Shown here: positions 52,880 through 62,068 of the stretch, in pieces
Layout: every line of letters starts with the position of its first letter
Position numbering within the stretch: the first letter of the stretch is position 1
NCBI RefSeq assembly: GCF_015710575.1
Contig: NZ_CP065373.1
Location: forward strand, 1,798,001 to 1,862,000
DNA: 64,000 bases
Origin: Mycolicibacterium mengxianglii
Lineage (GTDB): Bacteria; Actinomycetota; Actinomycetes; Mycobacteriales; Mycobacteriaceae
Direction of reading: 5' to 3'
Translations under genes and position numbers: made by a program
The notes under the pieces: model-generated
Database searches by the model: none
Seen by the model: only the letters and a program-made list of their open reading frames with translations
Told to the model about the DNA's origin: nothing

Positions 52880-53530
52880 TTAGTCGGGCGCTCCCGGACC
52901 AGCGTTGCTGGCAACGACAGGCACCGCCACCTCGTTGCGTCGACGAAACGGCACGGTCCACGGCGGATCGTAGAACCAGGCCACCGGGTCACCCTCGGGG
53001 CGAAACTCGCTGTCGCGCAGAGTATCGAGAAGCTCCTCGGTTTTTGCGGCGACGGCCTGGTTGCTGCGATCGCCGGTGAAGCGCAACACCGCATATGTTT
53101 CGCCGGGCACCTCGACGAGGGTCACCAGACCGTCGTTGGGCTCGGGCAGGGTGTCCATCGACCACTTCGAGGGCATGAAGAACCGGATCACCGAATTCCC
53201 GTCGGTGGTCCGCGTTTGCGCCACCGGCGCCGTCATGGCGATCTCGTCGTTCTGCTGTGCGACCGGGGCCGTCATCGCGATCTTCGTCTGCCGATGATTG
53301 CCCCCGAAGATGTAGCCGGCGAGGCGCCGGAACCCTTCACTGCGCGCGTCGTCCCCGTTGCCGGTGACAGCGGTCTGGGCTGCCACGCGCGGGCCGTACC
53401 GCCGGATCTCGACATCGCCGAGGCGGGACTGCACCACGAAGTGCGGTTCTTCGGTACCGAGGCGGATACCTACGATGCCCCCCACACCTTCGACGACTTG
53501 AACGGCAGCACCGGCGATCTTCGTCAACAT
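52880..53530 (-). CDS. SOUL-family heme-binding protein
   Basis: 216 residues: PHFVVQSRLGDVEIRRYGPRVAAQTAV then GFRRLAGYIFGGN, and two copies of the MTAPVAQ segment (IAMTAPVAQ at about residues 85 and 97), a feature of SOUL/HBP proteins. FFMPSKWSMDTLPEPND and LRFTGDRSN complete the fold. It binds heme or other tetrapyrrole; physiological role in bacteria is unclear. Transcribed toward the PucR gene. Confidence 0.87.
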   Translation of the reverse strand: MLTKIAGAAVQVVEGVGGIVGIRLGTEEPHFVVQSRLGDVEIRRYGPRVAAQTAVTGNGDDARSEGFRRLAGYIFGGNHRQTKIAMTAPVAQQNDEIAMTAPVAQTRTTDGNSVIRFFMPSKWSMDTLPEPNDGLVTLVEVPGETYAVLRFTGDRSNQAVAAKTEELLDTLRDSEFRPEGDPVAWFYDPPWTVPFRRRNEVAVPVVASNAGPGAPD

Positions 53531-53563
53531 GACCGAAGAGGTACCCGGTGGCAGGCTGATGTA

Positions 53564-55273
53564 TCAGCAGCAGCCCGGCTTGGTGTGTTCGGCCAGGTGA
53601 GCGTGTTCGGCGTTGTCGGTGCCGCCCACCGCCGCCAGGAAAACGTCGAGGTCGACGCGTTGCCCGCCCAGCCAGGTGCCTCGCACCTGAGCGGTATCGG
53701 CCAGCTTGTCGGGGTGGACGTCGTACGGGTCGGCGGTGAGTTCGACGAAGTCAGCCAGTTTGCCCACGGTGATGGACCCGACCAGATGGTCGCGGCGCAG
53801 GGTGCGGGCGGCGTTGATGGTCTGCGCGCGCAGGGCCTCGTCGAGCGTCATGGCCTGGTCGGGGCCGTGTACCTGCCCGGACCGGGTGCGTCTCGACGCG
53901 GCGGTGGCGACGTTGATCACCGGCGTCGGCGGCGACACTGACCCGTCGTTGTGCAGCGACACGCACGCGCCGGAGGCGACCGCATCCGCGAACGCTGCCC
54001 ACTGGCTGCCGTGGTCGTGGTCGAAGATCTGTCCGTCGAGCAGATCGCCCCAGTAGTAGTACTGGAACGGTGACATCGACACGTGCACCCCCAACCGGGC
54101 GGCGCGGTCGAAATGGCGCCGGGTGCCGGCTCCGGCGTGCTCGATCCGCCAGCGGTGATCGGTGCCCAGCAGCCCGTGGCGCGTCAGCGCACCCTCGTAG
54201 GCGTCCAACGCCAGATCCAGTGCCAGGTCACCATTGGCGTGGAATGCCATCTGCCAACCGGCGGGAGCCGCGGTGTCGAGGATGGCGTCCAGCTGGGCCG
54301 GCGTGTAATTCATGGACTCCAGGCTGCCGGCGACCGCGGGATCGATGCCCGCGGTGCGAGTGGCCTCGGTGTCCAGGTAGGGAAATGAGATCGCGATATT
54401 GCCGACCCACGGGGAGCCATCGGTCCACAGCTTCACTCCGGCCTTGTGTAGCAAGGTGTCCGGCGCGGTGAAGGTCTCCGGCTCAGAGTAGGTACCGGTG
54501 GTCGACATCTCCCACATGCTCACCCGTAGCGGACAGGACGTCGCCGCGGCCAGGGCTTCATACCCGGCGCGGAACTTCGGGTCGTAGGTCATATCGGAGG
54601 TCGACGTGTAGCCGCCGCGCGACATCAACGCGTAATAGCGCGCCGCCGACAGCAACGGATCACCCATCTGTGCGAGCAGCGGGCCGGTGACGGCCACCAA
54701 CACCGGCAGTTCGAAGCCCTGTCCGTTGAGGCTGCCATCGGCATTGCGTCCGTAGTGCGCGGCCACCGGGTCCGCAGGCGGTGTGACATCCCAGCCGTTC
54801 TGCTTGATCAGGGCACTGCTGAAATACACCCCGTGTCCGGAGTTGTCGGTGACCACCGTGACCCGGTCACCGAAGATCTCGTCCAACTCGCGTGCCGTCG
54901 GCGACGGGTGCCGGTGCAGCAGCGCGTCGAAACCTGCGAACCACAACGGCGTACCCGGCTCGCTGCCGGCGATGGCCTCGGCGAACACCGCCTGGACGTC
55001 AGCCCAGGTCGGTGCGTCCCACGGTGCGATGGATCGTGCCGGTGGCTGGGTGGCGATCCCACTGACCAACGGATGTCCGTGTGGCTCAATGAAACCCGGC
55101 AGCAGCGCGGCGGCGCCGGTGTCGACGAGCTGCGCCGCGGGCAGGGCGGCGACACAGTGCGCAACCGATCCCACGGCGACGATGCTGCCGTCAGAGACGG
55201 CGACGGCCTCGGCGCGGGGTAAATCGTCGTCCATCGTGATCACGGTGGCGGCGGTGAGGACGCGATCAGGCAT
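53564..55273 (-). CDS. YtcJ-type amidohydrolase
   Basis: 569 residues of the amidohydrolase superfamily, DUF/YtcJ-like (PF07969). It starts with an AdeC-type strand (VLTAATVITMDDDLPRAEAVAV), LPGFIEPHGHP (metal ligand His pair), later HANGDLALDLALDAYEGA, RIEHAGAGTRRHFDR, and HDHGSQWAAFADAVASG. The C-terminal strand is GKLADFVELTADPYDVHP. It hydrolyses a C-N bond in an unknown substrate, cytosolic. No partner gene nearby. Confidence 0.87.
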   Translation of the reverse strand: MPDRVLTAATVITMDDDLPRAEAVAVSDGSIVAVGSVAHCVAALPAAQLVDTGAAALLPGFIEPHGHPLVSGIATQPPARSIAPWDAPTWADVQAVFAEAIAGSEPGTPLWFAGFDALLHRHPSPTARELDEIFGDRVTVVTDNSGHGVYFSSALIKQNGWDVTPPADPVAAHYGRNADGSLNGQGFELPVLVAVTGPLLAQMGDPLLSAARYYALMSRGGYTSTSDMTYDPKFRAGYEALAAATSCPLRVSMWEMSTTGTYSEPETFTAPDTLLHKAGVKLWTDGSPWVGNIAISFPYLDTEATRTAGIDPAVAGSLESMNYTPAQLDAILDTAAPAGWQMAFHANGDLALDLALDAYEGALTRHGLLGTDHRWRIEHAGAGTRRHFDRAARLGVHVSMSPFQYYYWGDLLDGQIFDHDHGSQWAAFADAVASGACVSLHNDGSVSPPTPVINVATAASRRTRSGQVHGPDQAMTLDEALRAQTINAARTLRRDHLVGSITVGKLADFVELTADPYDVHPDKLADTAQVRGTWLGGQRVDLDVFLAAVGGTDNAEHAHLAEHTKPGCC

Positions 55274-55297
55274 GCGCTCAGCGTGTCAGATGCACGC

Positions 55298-56134
55298 TCA
55301 GCGTCGCCGGCCGTATCGGTTGGCGAGCTTGTCCTCGACGCTGACCGGCGATGCCGGGGCGCCATCGGAATCGACGGCAGCCCTGGAGAGCTCCCGCTCG
55401 CGGCGGCGCGCCTTGACCTCGGCATAAACGAAGTAGCCCAAACCGATCGGGGCGATGATGCCGAATGCGATCCACTGGATGCCGTAAGACAGGAACGGCC
55501 CGGCATCGAGGTGAGGCAGCGGAATCACACTGAGAACGCCGGGCTGGTCCTCGATCAGCTGCAGGTACGAGCCGGTCAATGGGGTGTCGGTCAGTGCGGA
55601 TACCTGCCGGGTGTCAATCGCATAGACCTGCTGGTAGCCGTCCTGGGTGAACGGCTCCTTGCCGGGCGGGGCGGTCTCGGAGTCCCGTAGTCGCGCCGTG
55701 ATGGTGAGCTGGCCCGGCGGCAGCGCGGCGATCTCCGGTGGTTTGGACCCGGCTTCCGGGCGGACATAGCCGCGGTCGACCAGCACCACCGGGCCGCCGT
55801 CGACGGCGAACGGCACCAGCACCTCGAAGGCCGGCTCACCCTCGATGACCCGGAGCCGCGCCAGCAGCTGGTGCTCGGGAAGGTATCTGCCGGTGGCGGT
55901 GACCTCCCGCCATTGCTCATCCGGAGCCGACGAATCCTGCTGTGGTAGGACATCTTTCACAGGCATCGGCTCAGCGTGCAGCGCCGCGTTGATCTGGTTG
56001 TTCTCGCGGGAAGTCTGAGTGTTCTTGCCGAGCTGCCAGGGCGCCAGCACCGTGAAGCACAAGTAGGCGAACGCGCCTACGACCACCGCCATGGCCAGCC
56101 ATTGCAGCTTGAACAAAAACGCCCAGCGCCTCAT
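55298..56134 (-). CDS. SURF1-family protein (cytochrome oxidase assembly)
   Basis: 278 residues. The N-terminal membrane helix (about 10-32, LQWLAMAVVVGAFAYLCFTVLAPWQLGKN) with the WQLG(R) motif and a second helix near residue 228 enclose an extracellular domain carrying VLVDRGYVRPEAGS, all SURF1 characters. It helps assemble heme-copper oxidase. Its ATG overlaps the ptpA stop by four bases (ATGA). The M. tuberculosis orthologue (Rv2235) sits likewise beside ptpA. Confidence 0.9.
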   Translation of the reverse strand: MRRWAFLFKLQWLAMAVVVGAFAYLCFTVLAPWQLGKNTQTSRENNQINAALHAEPMPVKDVLPQQDSSAPDEQWREVTATGRYLPEHQLLARLRVIEGEPAFEVLVPFAVDGGPVVLVDRGYVRPEAGSKPPEIAALPPGQLTITARLRDSETAPPGKEPFTQDGYQQVYAIDTRQVSALTDTPLTGSYLQLIEDQPGVLSVIPLPHLDAGPFLSYGIQWIAFGIIAPIGLGYFVYAEVKARRRERELSRAAVDSDGAPASPVSVEDKLANRYGRRR

Positions 56135-56640
56135 GGCCGGTCAGCTCCGTCGACCAGTCGGTCGTCCACCCAGGCGTGCAGCCCGGGCAGCGCGGCCTCG
56201 ATCACCGTGAAGACGTCCTCGAAGTCCGTGTGGTTGCCGTAGTAAGGGTCCTCCACGTCGAGCGCGTGGGCGGCCGACCGGGGGTCGAACGAGCGCAGCA
56301 TCCGGACCCGGTGGGGTTCGGCCCCGAGTTGGGTCAGCAGCCGCATGTGGTTGCGCCCGAGAGCGACCAGCAGGTCGGCGGCGAGGTGGTCGTCGCCGAC
56401 CTGGGAGGCAACATGGTCGGTGGGATAGCCGCGGTCCCGGAGTACCCGGTTGGCACGGCTGTCGGCGGCGTCACCGACGTGCCAGCCACCCGTTCCGGCG
56501 CTGGTGACCCGAACCCGGTCCGAAAGCCCCCGCTGGTCGATCTGATGGGCGAACATCTTCTCTGCCATCGGCGAGCGACAGATGTTGCCGGAGCAGACGA
56601 ACGTCACATGCAGTCGGTCAGCCACAGGTTGATCAGGCAC
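56131..56640 (-). CDS. ptpA: Low-molecular-weight protein tyrosine phosphatase PtpA
   Basis: 169 residues from GTG 56640 (GGGAGG six bases upstream) or 164 from GTG 56625, which aligns with homologues. The P-loop is VCSGNICRSPMAEKM (C16-x5-R22 on the longer numbering), and the general-acid loop is DVEDPYYGN near the C-terminus. In pathogenic mycobacteria the orthologue dephosphorylates host proteins; here a housekeeping role is likelier. It follows ptkA with an 8-base overlap (longer start) and overlaps SURF1 by four. Confidence 0.92.
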   Translation of the reverse strand: MPDQPVADRLHVTFVCSGNICRSPMAEKMFAHQIDQRGLSDRVRVTSAGTGGWHVGDAADSRANRVLRDRGYPTDHVASQVGDDHLAADLLVALGRNHMRLLTQLGAEPHRVRMLRSFDPRSAAHALDVEDPYYGNHTDFEDVFTVIEAALPGLHAWVDDRLVDGADRP

Positions 56641-57291
56641 CGAGCACCTCCCGTAGCGCTGCCACGTCATCGACGTGGGTGGCCACCAGGTCAGAACCCT
56701 GGAAATCCTCCCGGCCGTACCCCCACCCGACGACCACGGTGTCGATGCCGTGGGCGGCGGCGCCCTGGACATCGTGGCTACGGTCACCGACCATGAGCAC
56801 CCGCTCCGGCAGCGGCGACAGCTGCGCCAGCGCATGCGCCACGACGTCGGCCTTCTCCGCGCGGGTGCCGTCGGAGCTGGCCCCGGCGATCACCTCGAAG
56901 TAACCGTCGAGCCCGAAGTGTTCAAGGATGCGGCGGGCAGTGGTTTCTGCTTTGGAGGTGGCCACGGCCAGGCGCACCCCGCGTGCCTTCAGGTCCGCCA
57001 GCAGATCCTCGATGCCGTCGAACACGCTGTTCATCGACCACCCGCGGGAGGTGTACTCGGCGCGGTAGGCGGCCAGTGCGTCGTCGGCACGATCAGCGAG
57101 CCCCATCGAGTGCAGCGTCCTGGCCATCGGGGGCCCACAATCCGGCGCGCCAGGTCCCCATCTGTGATGTCCGCGTCCACCTCAGCGCCGACCGCCGCCA
57201 GAGCGTGCCGGAAGCAGGCGACGATTCCCACAGCGGAATCGGTGAGGGTGCCGTCGAGGTCGAACAGCACCAGCTGCGGGTGTTGGGTCAT
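56633..57291 (-). pseudogene. ptkA: HAD-family tyrosine kinase-like PtkA gene with a frameshift
   Basis: The N-terminal part from ATG 57291 reads LVLFDLDGTLTDSAVGIVACF, the HAD motif I (DxDGT), and runs to GDLARRIVG. The rest follows in another frame from MARTLHSMGLADRADDALAAYRAEY through VATSKAETTARRIL (motif II/III) and VLMVGDRSHDVQGA (motif IV). The break is at a run of five G at 57129-57133 on the plus strand; six would restore frame and give the expected IVGPPMARTL. Either a recent pseudogene or a homopolymer sequencing error. PtkA phosphorylates PtpA in M. tuberculosis. Confidence 0.85.
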
Positions 57292-57383
57292 CAGCGCTGT
57301 CTGGACGGGTTCTGCCACGCTGCCATTGTCCCCGATGAACCGACCACTACTGTTTCGAGTGTGATCAATGTCGGGATTCGCCT

Positions 57384-58532
57384 ATGAGCGTGCGTCTCGG
57401 CGACGTCATCGACGTGCTGGATGCCGCCTATCCGCAGGAGCTCGCGGAGGCGTGGGACTCCGTCGGCCTCGTATGTGGCGACCCCGACGAGGCCGTCACG
57501 TCGGTGACGATCGCCGTCGACGCCACCCCGGCCGTCGTCGACCAGGTGCCCGACGGTGGGTTGCTGCTGGCGCACCACCCGCTGCTGCTGCGCGGGGTCG
57601 ACACCGTGGCTGCGAGCACCCCCAAGGGTGCGTTGATCCACCGCCTGCTGCGAACGCGACGGGCACTGTTCACCGCACACACCAACGCCGACGCGGCCGC
57701 TCCGGGGGTGTCCGATGCACTGGCCGAGACGCTCGGGCTGACCGTCAAGGACGTGTTGGATCCGGCGCCCGCCGGGCCCGATCTGGACAAGTGGGTGTTC
57801 TTCGTTCCGCCGGAGAACGCCGAGGCGGTGCGTGCCGCGGTGTTCGCCGCCGGGGCCGGGGAGATCGGCGACTACTCGCAGTGCAGCTGGTCGGTGACGG
57901 GCACCGGGCAGTTCCTGCCGCACCAGGGCGCCAGACCCGCAATCGGCACGGTCGGCACCGTCGAGCGATTGTCCGAAGACCGCATCGAGGTGATCGCGCC
58001 TGCGCAGGTGCGGGCCCGGGTGCTGAGCGCGATGCGCGCCGCGCATCCGTACGAGGAGCCCGCGTTCGACCTGTTGGCATTGGCGCCGCTGCCGGCGCAG
58101 GTCGGCATCGGACGCATCGCGACGCTGCCACGGCCCGAACCGCTCGCGGCATTTGTGCAGCGGGTGGGGCAGCGGCTGCCGGCCACGGCGTGGGGAGTGC
58201 GCGCTGCCGGCAATCCGGCGGCTGAGGTGTCGCGAGTCGCGTTGTGCGGCGGGGCCGGGGATTCGCTGCTCGACCGGGTGGCCCGCGCCGACGTGCAGGC
58301 CTACGTCACCGCCGATCTGCGGCACCACCCCGCCGATGAGCACCGCCGCGGCTCCGAGGTGGCGCTCATCGACGTTGCACACTGGGCCAGTGAACAGCCC
58401 TGGTGTCACCAAGCCGCGGCGCTGTTGCGTGACCGTTTCGGGACGCAGCTGCCGGTGCAGGTCAGTGACATCCGCACCGACCCTTGGAATTTGAGCCATC
58501 TGGACTCGCGTCCGGAAGAGGAACAGGTATGA
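57384..58532 (+). CDS. Nif3-like dinuclear metal centre hexameric protein
   Basis: 382 residues from ATG 57384: [47 protein letters not shown] (metal-binding His pair), [14 protein letters not shown], a middle ferredoxin-like insert (about 135-220), and the C-terminal [10 protein letters not shown]...[10 protein letters not shown] with metal-binding His. The Nif3/YbgI family functions in nucleotide or DNA-related metal-dependent hydrolysis, unproven. ATGA overlap with the downstream zinc-ribbon gene. Confidence 0.92.
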   Translation: MSVRLGDVIDVLDAAYPQELAEAWDSVGLVCGDPDEAVTSVTIAVDATPAVVDQVPDGGLLLAHHPLLLRGVDTVAASTPKGALIHRLLRTRRALFTAHTNADAAAPGVSDALAETLGLTVKDVLDPAPAGPDLDKWVFFVPPENAEAVRAAVFAAGAGEIGDYSQCSWSVTGTGQFLPHQGARPAIGTVGTVERLSEDRIEVIAPAQVRARVLSAMRAAHPYEEPAFDLLALAPLPAQVGIGRIATLPRPEPLAAFVQRVGQRLPATAWGVRAAGNPAAEVSRVALCGGAGDSLLDRVARADVQAYVTADLRHHPADEHRRGSEVALIDVAHWASEQPWCHQAAALLRDRFGTQLPVQVSDIRTDPWNLSHLDSRPEEEQV

Positions 58533-59266
58533 AAGCCGAAGTATCACACCAACGTTTGCTTCTCGAACTCACCGCGCTGGACGCGGAGCTGAGCCGTATC
58601 GCGCACCGCTCCAAAACTCTGGCCGAGCAGAAGCGCTTCGATGAGCTGCAGGCAGAGCAGCGCGCGGCCCAGGATCGGTTGGCGGTGCTGCAGATCGCGG
58701 TGGAGGATCTCGACGGGCAGGTCAGCCGCTTCGAATCCGAGATCGACGGGGTGCGCCAGCGCGAGGACCGGGACCGGAGCCTGCTCGAGTCGGGAACCGT
58801 CAACCCCAAGCAGCTCGCCGAAATACAGCACGAACTCGAAACTCTGGAGCGGCGCCAGGCGTCGTTGGAGGATTCGGTGCTGGAGGTGATGGAGCGCCGC
58901 GAGGAGCTGGTCAACCAACAGGCCGTTGAGCAGATCGAGATCGACCGGCTCAACGGCGAGGTGGCCACCGCAGCCCAGGCCCGCGATATCGCACTCGCCG
59001 AGATCGAGCAGACCCGCTCGGTGGCGGGTATCCGGCGCACCGAGCTGGCCCAGACCATCAGCGCCGATCTGGTGGCGGTCTACGAGCGGCAGCGGACTTC
59101 GACCGGCGTCGGCGCGGGACTGCTGCAGGGCCGCCGCTGCGGCGCGTGCCGGATCGAGATCGACCGCGGGCAGTCGGCGCAGATCACCGCCGCACCCGAG
59201 GACGATGTGGTGCGTTGCCCCGAATGTGGGGCGATTCTGTTGCGGTTCACCGGGATCGGCTCATGA
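58529..59266 (+). CDS. CT398-like coiled-coil protein with C4 zinc ribbon
   Basis: 245 residues: a long antiparallel coiled coil (about 1-190) followed by a zinc ribbon with Cys pairs [10 protein letters not shown] and [11 protein letters not shown]. It opens [21 protein letters not shown], the beginning typical of mycobacterial Rv2229c-type proteins. The family (CT398/YbzF) binds proteins and nucleic acids in secretion or sigma-related contexts; the role here is unknown. It overlaps genes on both sides by four bases (ATGA), so it forms part of a tight operon. Confidence 0.9.
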   Translation: MKAEVSHQRLLLELTALDAELSRIAHRSKTLAEQKRFDELQAEQRAAQDRLAVLQIAVEDLDGQVSRFESEIDGVRQREDRDRSLLESGTVNPKQLAEIQHELETLERRQASLEDSVLEVMERREELVNQQAVEQIEIDRLNGEVATAAQARDIALAEIEQTRSVAGIRRTELAQTISADLVAVYERQRTSTGVGAGLLQGRRCGACRIEIDRGQSAQITAAPEDDVVRCPECGAILLRFTGIGS

Positions 59267-60366
59267 AGGTTGTCATCGAAGCCGACGGCGGCTCGCGGGG
59301 CAATCCGGGTCCGGCCGGGTTCGGAGCGGTGGTGTTCACCGCGGACCACCGCACTGTGCTCGCCGAGAGCAAGCAGGCGATCGGGCGCACCACCAACAAC
59401 GTGGCCGAATACCGCGGGCTGATCGCCGGGTTGACCGAGGCCGCCAGCCTCGGCGCCACCGAGGTGGCCGTGCAGATGGACTCCAAACTCGTCGTCGAGC
59501 AGATGTCCGGTCGTTGGAAGGTCAAGAACGCCGACCTGGCGGTACTGCACCGGCAGGCGCGTGAGCTGGCGTCGGGCTTCGACAACATCACCTACCGGTG
59601 GATTCCGCGTGCCCAGAACTCGCACGCGGACCGGTTGGCCAACGAGGCCATGGATGCCGCGGCGACGATCCCCGACGGGTCCGTTCCCGCCGCCCGACCC
59701 GAATCGGAATCCACTGCGGTAGCGACCAACCCGGCCGGTTGGACCGGCGCGAGCGGTGAACCGACACGAATGCTGCTGTTGCGGCACGGGCAGACCGAAT
59801 TATCGGTTGAGCGGCGCTATTCCGGTCGCGGTAACCCGGCGCTGACGGAGTTGGGCCGGCGGCAGGCCGACGCCGCGGCGGCCTATCTGGCGGCCAGGGG
59901 CGGGATATCGGCGGTGGTCACCTCACCGCTGCAGCGTGCCTACGACACCGCCGCGGCAGCGGCGAAAGCTTTGGGCCTCGATGTCACCGTCGACGACGAC
60001 CTGATCGAGACGGACTTCGGCGGCTGGGAGGGGTTGACCTTCGCCGAGGCCTCGGCGAAGGACCCGGATCTGCACGGCCGCTGGCTGCGCGACACCAGTG
60101 TCGACCCGCCCGGCGGCGAGAGCTTCGACACCGTCCACACCCGGGTGCGTCGCGCCCGCACCCGGATCATCTCCGAGTACGGCGGATCGACGGTGCTGGT
60201 CGTTTCCCATGTGACACCGATCAAGACGATGCTGCGGATGGCGCTCGATGCCGGCCCCGGCATCCTGTATCGACTGCACCTGGACCTGGCGTCGTTGTCG
60301 ATCGCCGAGTTCTATCCCGACGGCGTGGCTTCGGTGCGGCTGGTGAACCAGACGGCTTACCTGTAA
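59263..60366 (+). CDS. Bifunctional RNase H / acid phosphatase (Rv2228c-type)
   Basis: 367 residues. The N-terminal RNase HI domain has catalytic D8 (EADGGSRGNPG), E49 (NNVAEYRG), D73 (VQMDSKLVVEQM) and D123 (NSHADRLAN). A Pro/Ser/Ala linker (about 140-168) leads to a histidine phosphatase domain with LLLRHGQTELS (His175), a VTSPLQRA segment and VVSHVTPIKTML. It cleaves RNA in RNA-DNA hybrids and dephosphorylates small substrates; the mycobacterial orthologue also has alpha-ribazole phosphatase (CobC) activity. Four-base overlap with the zinc-ribbon gene. Confidence 0.93.
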   Translation: MKVVIEADGGSRGNPGPAGFGAVVFTADHRTVLAESKQAIGRTTNNVAEYRGLIAGLTEAASLGATEVAVQMDSKLVVEQMSGRWKVKNADLAVLHRQARELASGFDNITYRWIPRAQNSHADRLANEAMDAAATIPDGSVPAARPESESTAVATNPAGWTGASGEPTRMLLLRHGQTELSVERRYSGRGNPALTELGRRQADAAAAYLAARGGISAVVTSPLQRAYDTAAAAAKALGLDVTVDDDLIETDFGGWEGLTFAEASAKDPDLHGRWLRDTSVDPPGGESFDTVHTRVRRARTRIISEYGGSTVLVVSHVTPIKTMLRMALDAGPGILYRLHLDLASLSIAEFYPDGVASVRLVNQTAYL

Positions 60367-60419
60367 GGAATTTCGTCGACGACGGGTAACTCACCCCGGC
60401 GCGCGGCGGTGGAGATCGA

Positions 60420-60830
60420 GTCACCGTCGATCTTCTGGTTGTGGGCGCTGGCACGGGTATGGCTGCGGCTCTGGCTGCCCGCGAACGGGGGTTGTCGGTG
60501 CTGATCATCGAGAAGTCGTCCTTTGTCGGCGGTTCCACCGCGCGGTCAGGGGTGTGGTTACCGGCCAGTCCGGTGCTGGCCGAAGCCCACGCCGGTGATA
60601 CCACCGAGCGCGCCGGGACGTACCTGAAGTCCGTTGTCGCACTGCACCCGACGAACGTGCTGCAGCATTCGTGGCGAACCTGGCGCCTACGGTGGAACTG
60701 TTGCGTCGCACCACACCGACGCGTTGTTCTGGACGAAGGACTCCTCGGACTACCACACTGAGCAGCCGGGCGGGTCGGCTGCGGGCCGCACCTGTGTTCG
60801 GGTACATCGCGGCCAGGGACGCAGCGCGCG
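60420..60830 (+). pseudogene. Remnant of a FAD-dependent (3-ketosteroid dehydrogenase-like) flavoprotein
   Basis: From VTVDLLVVGAGTGMAAALAARERGLSVLIIEKSSFVGGSTARSG onwards (in pieces) the N-terminus of the KstD/fumarate-reductase-like FAD family is clear. The usual start GTG ACC is eroded to GTC ACC at 60420-60425. The text continues ANLAPTVELLRRTTP and DSSDYHTEQPGGSAAGRTC in shifted frames, so at least two frameshifts are present. The C-terminal two thirds are missing. It lies between the RNase H gene and the minus-strand DAHP synthase. Confidence 0.75.
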
Positions 60831-60853
60831 ACAGTTAGTGGTCTGCGCGTCAC

Positions 60854-61915
60854 CTAGGCTAGGCGCCCGGTGGCGAGCTCGCGCAGCACCAGATCGGTTG
60901 CCCCCCAATCCATGCATTTGTCGGTCACCGACTGTCCGTAGGTGAGTGGACGGCTTTCGGGGGCTTGGGCTCCGGCGACGAGGAAGCTTTCCAGCATCAC
61001 CCCGCTCACCGGCAGCCCGTCCCGCACCAGCTGTGCCACCTCCGCGGCCACCCCGGCCTGGCGGACGTGGTCCTTGCCGGAATTTGCGTGGCTGCAGTCG
61101 ATTACGACTCGGCCGGGCAGGCCTGCGGCAGTCAGCTTCGCGGCCGCCGCAGTTACCGCCTCAGCGTGGTAGTTCGGTCCGGCGGTGCCGCCGCGCAGGA
61201 TCACGTGGCAGTCCTCGTTGCCAGCGGTGCTGACCACCGCGCCCCGTCCGAGATTGTCCATACCGAAGAACACATGCTGAGCAGCAGCGGCTTTTACTCC
61301 GTCGACGGCCACCTGGATGTTGCCGTCGGTGCCGTTCTTGAACCCGACTGGCATGGACAGCCCCGATGCCAGCTGGCGGTGTACCTGGGACTCGGTGGTG
61401 CGGGCGCCGATCGCGCCCCACGCCACGGCGTCGGCGATGTACTGCGGACTGGTCGGTTCCAGGAACTCGCACCCGACAGGCAAGCCGATGTCGATGATGT
61501 CGAGCAGCAACTGACGGGCGATGCGCAGACCGCGGGTCACATCGAAAGTGCCGTCCATCCCCGGATCGTTGATCAGCCCCTTCCAGCCGACCGTGGTGCG
61601 GGGCTTCTCGAAGTAGACGCGCATCACGATCTTCAGCCGATCGCCGAGTTCATCGGCGACCTTGACCAGCCGACTCGCGTAATCCAGTGCCGCGGCGGGA
61701 TCGTGTACCGAACAGGGCCCCACCACCACGAGCAGTCTGTCGTCACGGCCGGCGAGGATGTCGGCGATCTCGTCGCGGTCCCGGGCCACCTGCTCGGCGC
61801 GCCGGGCTCCCAGCGGGAACTCGGTGAGCACATCGTGCGGGCTGGGGAGCGTGCCGAAACTGCGAATCCGTCGGTCCGACGTCGCAGGCGGGGTGGTGAT
61901 CTGCGCCAATTGCAT
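60854..61915 (-). CDS. Class I 3-deoxy-7-phosphoheptulonate (DAHP) synthase
   Basis: 353 residues from ATG 61915 with AGGAAGG upstream; earlier in-frame starts (61945, 61996) lack support. Type I (AroF/AroG/AroH) features: VVGPCSVHDPAAALDYA, MRVYFEKPRTTVGWKGLINDP, and GGTAGPNYHAEAV...VVIDCSHANSGKD. It condenses PEP and erythrose 4-phosphate, the first step of aromatic amino acid synthesis. Mycobacteria are usually known for a type II enzyme, so this is a second, class I copy. A structured leader (62003-62068) may regulate it by attenuation. Confidence 0.9.
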   Translation of the reverse strand: MQLAQITTPPATSDRRIRSFGTLPSPHDVLTEFPLGARRAEQVARDRDEIADILAGRDDRLLVVVGPCSVHDPAAALDYASRLVKVADELGDRLKIVMRVYFEKPRTTVGWKGLINDPGMDGTFDVTRGLRIARQLLLDIIDIGLPVGCEFLEPTSPQYIADAVAWGAIGARTTESQVHRQLASGLSMPVGFKNGTDGNIQVAVDGVKAAAAQHVFFGMDNLGRGAVVSTAGNEDCHVILRGGTAGPNYHAEAVTAAAAKLTAAGLPGRVVIDCSHANSGKDHVRQAGVAAEVAQLVRDGLPVSGVMLESFLVAGAQAPESRPLTYGQSVTDKCMDWGATDLVLRELATGRLA

Positions 61916-62002
61916 GTTCAGGTGCCTTCCTGACAGGGGCACCATTGTGAAAGTCCGGCGCCCTTGAATGACGAAAGGCAGCGACCTGATGGTCACTGCC
62001 TG

Positions 62003-62068
62003 GGCTCCGGGTGGATGCGTGCTTAGTGCCGCGCTTTATCGGCTCCGCCCGGAGCCTTGATAAAGCGC
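62003..62068 (-). promoter_or_regulatory. Candidate attenuator / structured leader of the DAHP synthase gene
   Basis: In the minus-strand transcript, GCGCTTTATC-AA-GGCTCC-GGGC-GGAGCC-GATAAAGCGC (62068-62031) forms a 16-bp stem with a two-base bulge. Its GGCTCCGGG (62056-62048) can alternatively pair with CCCGGAGCC (62011-62003), so two mutually exclusive structures exist. A short frame of 15 codons (62083-62036, MCQLLALYQ..., one Tyr codon) overlaps the first stem. No Shine-Dalgarno or clear U tract supports it. Confidence 0.5.

Noticed and set aside
52880-53530. Duplicate MTAPVAQ segments in the SOUL protein as an unusual internal duplication
   Set aside because: Two such segments are a normal trait of this family.
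51602-53941. 779-residue plus-strand frame
   Set aside because: Antisense shadow of the PucR, SOUL and amidohydrolase genes, whose own motifs are unmistakable.
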